Positions 59,625 to 64,000 of a stretch of 64,000 nucleotides of DNA are shown piece after piece; the stretch's first letter is position 1, and every line of letters begins with the position of its first letter. Made by a program: the position numbers and the translations under genes. The notes beneath the pieces are model-generated. The model searched no databases. It had not been told where the DNA came from and saw only the letters and a program-made list of their open reading frames with translations. This DNA comes from Clusia tigrina. Its lineage: Eukaryota; Arthropoda; Insecta; Diptera; Clusiidae. The DNA lies in contig OV050031.1 of assembly GCA_920105625.2 (NCBI GenBank), forward strand, positions 84,515,995-84,579,994. The letters are read 5' to 3'.

Positions 59625-62277
59625 TTAGGTCTGTCCATTTTCAGTCCTACTTCTTGAAACATCCCTATTAACGTTTTCCTCAGCACTGCGCTGGCTTAGG
59701 CGTGCTGCTGTTCGGGCGCGTTCAGTGTTCCGCAGAGTTATCAGCATAATGGATACTGTAGAACAAACTGCCTCCCATTTAGTCTCGGTTTCACACATAT
59801 GCGCTACCAGATTAGCCACTGCTGGTTGTTCTCCTAAGATAGCGCTCATGTTGTTTCTGCTCTCGTTAAATCGCGGGCAATGAAAAAGTATATGCTGCGC
59901 GTTTTCCTGCTCTCCCGGGCAACTTGGAAAAAACGGGTCAACATCGTATTTGTATTTGTGCAAGTATTCCTTGAAGCACCCGTGGCCACTAAGCATCTGT
60001 ATCAAATAGAAGTTAAGTTCGCCGTGTGTGCGCGAGTACCATTCGTTGATATTATGTATCAGTTGGAATGTCCATCGGCCTTTGCTGGATTGCTCCCATC
60101 TTTGCTGCCATTGTTGCATGGTTTTCTGTCTTATTTCAAGCTTATCTGCAGCCGTTGGTCTTGTCACTCTCCTATACAAATCCTGCATTTCATATGCAAG
60201 CAGGTCGATTGGTGGCTTACTTGATAACACACAAATGGCATCATCCGAAACTGTCCGAAAGGCGCTAGCAACCCTTAGCGCGCTGAGCCTATGTACAGAT
60301 CTGATTCCTTTTGAGACACTCTCTGTACGCGCGACTTCTGCCCAAATTGGAGCCGCATATAGGATGATCGAGGTAGTTACCCTCGATAGTAGCTTCCTTC
60401 GACTTGATCTGGGCCCTCCCAAGTTTGGCATCATCTTTGTGAGCGCACCGTTGACGCGGGCAGCCTTTTCGCATACTGTCCTAAGGTGTTCCTTGAAGGT
60501 CAGTTTCGCGTCTATGATCACTCCCAAGTACCGCAGATACGGCTGCCATGTAATTTCGTGTCCGACCACCGTTATTGTTATATGCTCTCTCACTTTTCTG
60601 GAGCTCAGCAGGACCACCTCTGTTTTCGGGGCCGCCAATTCCAGTTTTGAGTCATGAAGCCAGCTTCTTATTGTGACGATCGCATCATTGCATTTCATTT
60701 GGAGCATGTCCAGCTGTTTTGCTACTGCTACCACAGCAATGTCGTCCGCATAGCCTACCACCATAGTATCTTCCGGTAGGTCCAGTTGGAGTATGTCATT
60801 GTACATACCATTCCATAATGAAGGGCCGAGCACAGAACCCTTGGGTACTCCCCCCGTGATCCTATATTGCTTTGCCCCTTCGTCCGTATCGTACAGTAGT
60901 ACTCGGTTGTCAAAATAACTAGCTAAAATTCGCAACAAGTACTCCGGGACAGCGAATTTCCGGAGGGCGCTTATGATTAATGGCCAACTCGCCGAGTACA
61001 AAGCGTTCTTCACATCCATTGTGATCACTGCGCAGTATTTTTTGCTTCCATTTACCCATCTCTTCCCGCTGAGTGCTTCTCTTGCAATATCCATCACTGC
61101 TTCGACTGCATCCACGGTGGATCGCGATCTCCGAAATCCAAATTGATTTGCGGCCAATCCTCCTGGCTTTTCAAGTGATTCTTGCAGTCTATCGCAGATA
61201 ATTCTCTCCAAGATTTTACCCAGCGTATCGAGCATGCAAATTGGTCTGTACGAGAATGGGTGGTCCGGCTGCTTTCCGGGCTTAAGCAGTAATACCAGCC
61301 TCTGTCTTTTCCAAATATCTGGGTATATTCCCTCGCTTAAGCACGCATTGTACACCTGCGTGAAGATTTCAGGTGTTGCCTTGACCGCCGCTTTTACCGC
61401 AATATTGGGCAAACCGTCTAGCCCGGGTGCTTTACCGTCAGCGATTTTCCGCAGAGTGAACACTACCTCATCAGTGGAAATCTCGGGGATTTCTGTGCTG
61501 TTTATTTGTTGGCCGTTGTACAGAATTGTTTCCTCCTGTGGGGGAAAGAGCGCTGCAACCACCTTACGCATCAATTTATTTTCTGTTGGTTGCGGTGCTC
61601 TTGGCCCTTTAAGTTTGGCCATCACTGCCTTGTATGCGTTACCCCATGGATCGAGATCAGAACTGTCGTAGAGCTCCTTAAAATATGCGTTTTTGCTGGT
61701 TTTAATGGCTACTTTCAATACTTTCCTACACTCTTTATGTACTTGATGCAGCGTTTCCCAAATTGGCCTATTGCGAGCTCGTTTTGCCTTTCTGCGCGCT
61801 TGGTTACATCTTTTCCTCGCATTAGCGATTTCCTCATTCCACCAGTAGACTGGTTTCCTCACAATTCTGTTTGATATTCTTGGCATTGCCACGTCACAGG
61901 CCATACTGAGTTTGTCCGTTATGCTGACCGCCATCTTTTCTGCCGTGTCCAGGGGGATTTCCGCATCTTTCCAGGCGGTATTAAAGGCTTCTACGTCAAA
62001 AACCTGCCATTTCCACCGTTTTGTTGGCACTTTGCGAATTCGTTGTTTTTTCTGCGCAGTGATATCTATTTCAATAGCCCGGGGATCACTGTGTGTGTAT
62101 ATGCTGCTGACTTCCCACTGTGCGTTGCGAGTTATAACATTGTGTGCGAAGGTGAGGTCTATCACGGAACCCCTCCTGCCTGTTTCGAATGTATTCTTGC
62201 CACCGTGGTTTAAAAGGTCTAACGATAATGGAGCTAGGCATTCGAGCAGAATTCTTCCTCGCTGATCTGTGCGTGTA

Positions 62278-62297
62278 CAGGGTTGCCCAAATTCGAC
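62278..62297 (+). repeat. Mariner left terminal inverted repeat
   Basis: These 20 bp are a perfect inverted match to 63526-63545. They are next to the TA at 62276-62277 and lie at the 3' end of the transposase orientation. Confidence 0.93.
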
Positions 62298-62393
62298 GGA
62301 CCCATGTTTTTGTTAAAAAAATCAAAGAAAAAATAAAAATTTGGCGGTTGGCAATCTTAATCATTTAATTTGTTCCAAGTAGATTTGTTTACA

Positions 62394-63435
62394 TCAATTT
62401 TTGAATATGATATCTCTTTTTGCAGCATTTTCCATCGTTTTCGCCAACATTTCGGCCGGAATAGCGGCTATTTCTTCACGAATGTTGTCCTTGAGCTCTT
62501 CTACGGTCCTTGGCTTGTTAACGTAAACCTTTGACTTCAAATATCCGAACAAGAAGAAGTCAGGCGGCGTCAAATCGGGCGAACGCGGTGGCCAGTCCAA
62601 ATCACCACTTTTCGACATCAAACGGCCCGGAAACAAATTCTTCAGAAAATCGATTGTTATGCGACTTGTGTGCGGTGGAGCGCCGTCTTGTTGAAACCAG
62701 AACTGCCTCATACGCTTTCGACGAATAATTGGCATCACAAAATTGGTCATCATGTCGCGATAACGCTAATGGTTGATGGTAACAGCATGGCCATTTTCAT
62801 TTTGGAAGAAAAACGGCCCAATGACCGTTTTCGCACTAACGCCGCACCAAACTGTGACTTTTTCGTCATGAAGAGGCACTTCTTGAATCTCCTGAGGATT
62901 TTCAGTGGCGTAAATACGGCAATTTTGCTTATTTACGGTCCCATTCAATGTGAAATGGGCTTCATCGGACATGATAATTTTGTTCCAAAATTGCTCGTCA
63001 TCTTCGGCCATTTCGATGACTCTTTGGGCCCATTCCAATCGACGAGGCTTGTCCGCAGGCAACAATCTTTGCGTCAATTGAATTTTGTACGGGAACAAAT
63101 GCAAATCAACGCGAATAATCCGTTGTAAAGTGGACCGAGCCATGCCCAACTGCTGAGAACGGCGTTTTTGGGATGTTCTTGGGGACCTCTCAACACTGGC
63201 TCGTACGGCAGCGATATTCTCGGCCGATCGCCTTGGTCGACTTTTATTTGGCCTCTTCGGATTAGGCCTCACCAGTCGAAAATTGTTAGTATAAACGCTT
63301 AATGGTGTTCTTAGAAGGCGCACTTCTCACATTTTTTAAGTTTTTAAAAGCACGTTGAGTTTTCACAATTGACTTCTTCTGTTTAATGTAAATTTCAACT
63401 ATTTCAGAGCGCTCGCGTGGCGTGTATTGTTCCAT
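62394..63435 (-). pseudogene. DD41D mariner transposase, frameshift plus stop
   Basis: The ATG at 63433-63435 starts MEQYTPRERSEIVEIY. The product would be about 345 residues, the usual mariner size. The N-terminal paired-like helix-turn-helix region includes a PRRSAENIAAVRASV segment and GMARSTLQRI. The catalytic core has SDEAHF (first Asp), FQQDGAPPHT (second) and PDLTPPDFFLFG (third). Counting from QQD to PPD leaves 41 residues between the last two Asp, i.e. DD41D and not the DD34D of classical mariners. Two defects are visible: a 1-nt shift near 63288 after TIKRLY, and an in-frame TAG at 62766-62768 between INH and RYRDMM. DD41D transposases are known from rosa elements of tephritid flies. 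Confidence 0.9.
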
Positions 63436-63525
63436 GGTAAAAATCTGCTTGGACTGACGCTTCAAACGCGGTATGTCATTAAGCGATCTGACATCTCTGT
63501 CAAAAGTTATGGCGTTGCCAGATGG

Positions 63526-63545
63526 GTCGAATTTGGGCAACCCTG
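63526..63545 (-). repeat. Mariner right terminal inverted repeat
   Basis: This is the partner of 62278-62297, followed by TA at 63546-63547. It lies about 90 bp upstream of the transposase ATG. Confidence 0.93.
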
Positions 63546-63927
63546 TACTTCCCCATGCTGTGGACCAGGCGTTGAAGTCTCCTGCTACTACGACCGGACT
63601 TTTACCTCGCGCTTCTATCACCAAGGCCATCAACATCCTCTCGAAGTCATCTAGAGTCATACTGGGGGAGCATAGCATGAAAAAAGTACACATTTTTTAT
63701 TTTCGCCCATGTGAAACCATTTTCCGCTATTGTCATGTTCTGCTGAATTGAGCTATCGTTACTTGCCCATATAGGAGCTTTACCGTGGGCATCCTGTACC
63801 CAGTTGTGACAATTTAAATTTCGGTATTGTTCACACAATAGCCCCACGTCGAATGTTTGTTCGAACATAGTTTGGGTCAGGAGATCCTGGGCCGCCGCGC
63901 ATCGGTTTAAGTTTAGTTGCACGATTC

Positions 63928-64000
63928 TCATTGTCCACAATCTTTCCTCGCCTTCTGATATACAGGACATTTGTAGCTGCCAGCTGCATGAGTGCCTTCG
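63928..64000 (-). CDS. R1-clade ORF1 (Gag-like), C-terminal end only
   Basis: The last 23 codons are visible: EGTHAAGSYKCPVYQKAR and a short tail, ending at the TGA 63928-63930. The H...C spacing and the KCPVYQ segment look like the end of the last CCHC zinc knuckle of an R1-clade ORF1. Its stop overlaps the ORF2 ATG by the ATGA arrangement. The remainder lies beyond the window. Confidence 0.8.
   Translation of the reverse strand, partial: EGTHAAGSYKCPVYQKARKDCGQ

Larger units (their letters stand above)
62278..63545 (-). mobile_element. Mariner element of DD41D (rosa-like) type
   Basis: This is a 1268-bp Tc1/mariner-superfamily element. The terminal inverted repeats are identical over 20 bp (CAGGGTTGCCCAAATTCGAC at 62278-62297 and its complement at 63526-63545), and beyond that continue with a 2-bp difference. 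A TA dinucleotide lies on each side (62276-62277 and 63546-63547), the expected target duplication. It is inserted in the endonuclease domain of the R1-clade element, so it is younger than that insertion. Confidence 0.95.
59625..63931 (-). pseudogene. R1-clade ORF2: AP endonuclease and reverse transcriptase, interrupted by mariner
   Basis: The start is the ATG at 63929-63931 (MRIVQLNLNR, typical of R1-clade ORF2), which overlaps the ORF1 TGA as ATGA. The N-terminal APE endonuclease has VAGDFNAW near 63565-63590. A 1-nt gain in a T run near 63690 shifts its frame. At 63546 mariner interrupts the domain; the endonuclease resumes at 62275 with RGRILLECLA and GSVIDLTFAHN. RT spans roughly 61450-60600, with LLLKPGKQ, FSYRPICML, GFRRSRSTVDAV, MDVKNA and the active-site YADD near 60741-60752. 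The C-terminus has a CPGE...H...C zinc motif (CPGEQENAQHILFHC). From 62275 to 59625 the frame is fully open. With the mariner and one TA set aside, the two endonuclease parts are in register. Confidence 0.92.
59464..64000 (-). mobile_element. R1-clade non-LTR retrotransposon, 5' end beyond the window
   Basis: The element reads on the minus strand. It has a poly(A) tail of 27 A (T run at 59464-59490), a short 3' UTR (59491-59624), ORF2 (APE endonuclease, RT, C-terminal zinc motif) and the last codons of ORF1 at the window edge. The ORF1-ORF2 junction and the domain order fit the R1 clade. It is inserted in satellite DNA and not in 28S rDNA, so it is not R1 in its usual site. A mariner element interrupts the endonuclease domain. 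The other insertion junction is outside the window, so the target duplication cannot be read. Confidence 0.92.

Noticed and set aside
60028..60657. 209-codon frame antisense to the R1-clade RT
   Set aside because: The minus strand encodes a clear RT with all motifs. The antisense frame has no recognisable domain.

Overview
This window looks like eukaryotic heterochromatin, most likely from a dipteran insect. The evidence is Ty3/Gypsy LTR retrotransposons with insect-type primer sites, an R1-clade non-LTR retrotransposon, and a mariner whose catalytic spacing is DD41D. Basal DD41D (rosa-type) mariners were first described in tephritid fruit flies, so a tephritid is a reasonable guess but is not proven. 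I see no host single-copy gene, rRNA or tRNA. All recognisable coding sequence belongs to mobile elements.

Layout. A GC-rich tandem satellite (basic monomer about 108-110 bp, stretched to 120-135 bp by extra copies of a 12-bp internal unit) occupies 1-10197, 26459-34709, 43636-45255 and 55857-59463. Three copies of one Ty3/Gypsy family interrupt it; I call them E1 (10198-26458, minus), E2 (34710-43635, minus) and E3 (45256-55856, plus). E1 carries a nested second Gypsy element of 412/mdg1 type, N1 (13361-20693, minus). At the right edge an R1-clade element (59464 to beyond 64000, minus) enters the satellite through its poly(A) tail, and a DD41D mariner (62278-63545, minus) sits in its endonuclease domain.

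How the parts relate. The E family has a long Gag with a coiled coil and three zinc knuckles, then Pol (protease, RT, RNase H, integrase) in the -1 frame. A canonical GGGAAAC slippery heptamer lies in the gag-pol overlap of all three copies. E1 and E2 sit at the same phase of the same higher-order satellite repeat, in the same orientation, and share a base that distinguishes their left from their right LTR. They are therefore duplicate copies of one insertion event, and N1 entered E1 afterwards. An empty version of the same target remains at 44960-44965. E3 is an independent insertion with a very different Gag capsid segment inside an otherwise closely similar element.

No copy looks autonomous as read. 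E1 has an open gag but a pol split by N1, frameshifted and altered at the RT active site. E2 has two gag stops, a pol frameshift and a pol stop. E3 has an open pol but one gag stop, at the same codon as one of the E2 stops. All three copies carry Asn where the first catalytic Asp of integrase is expected.
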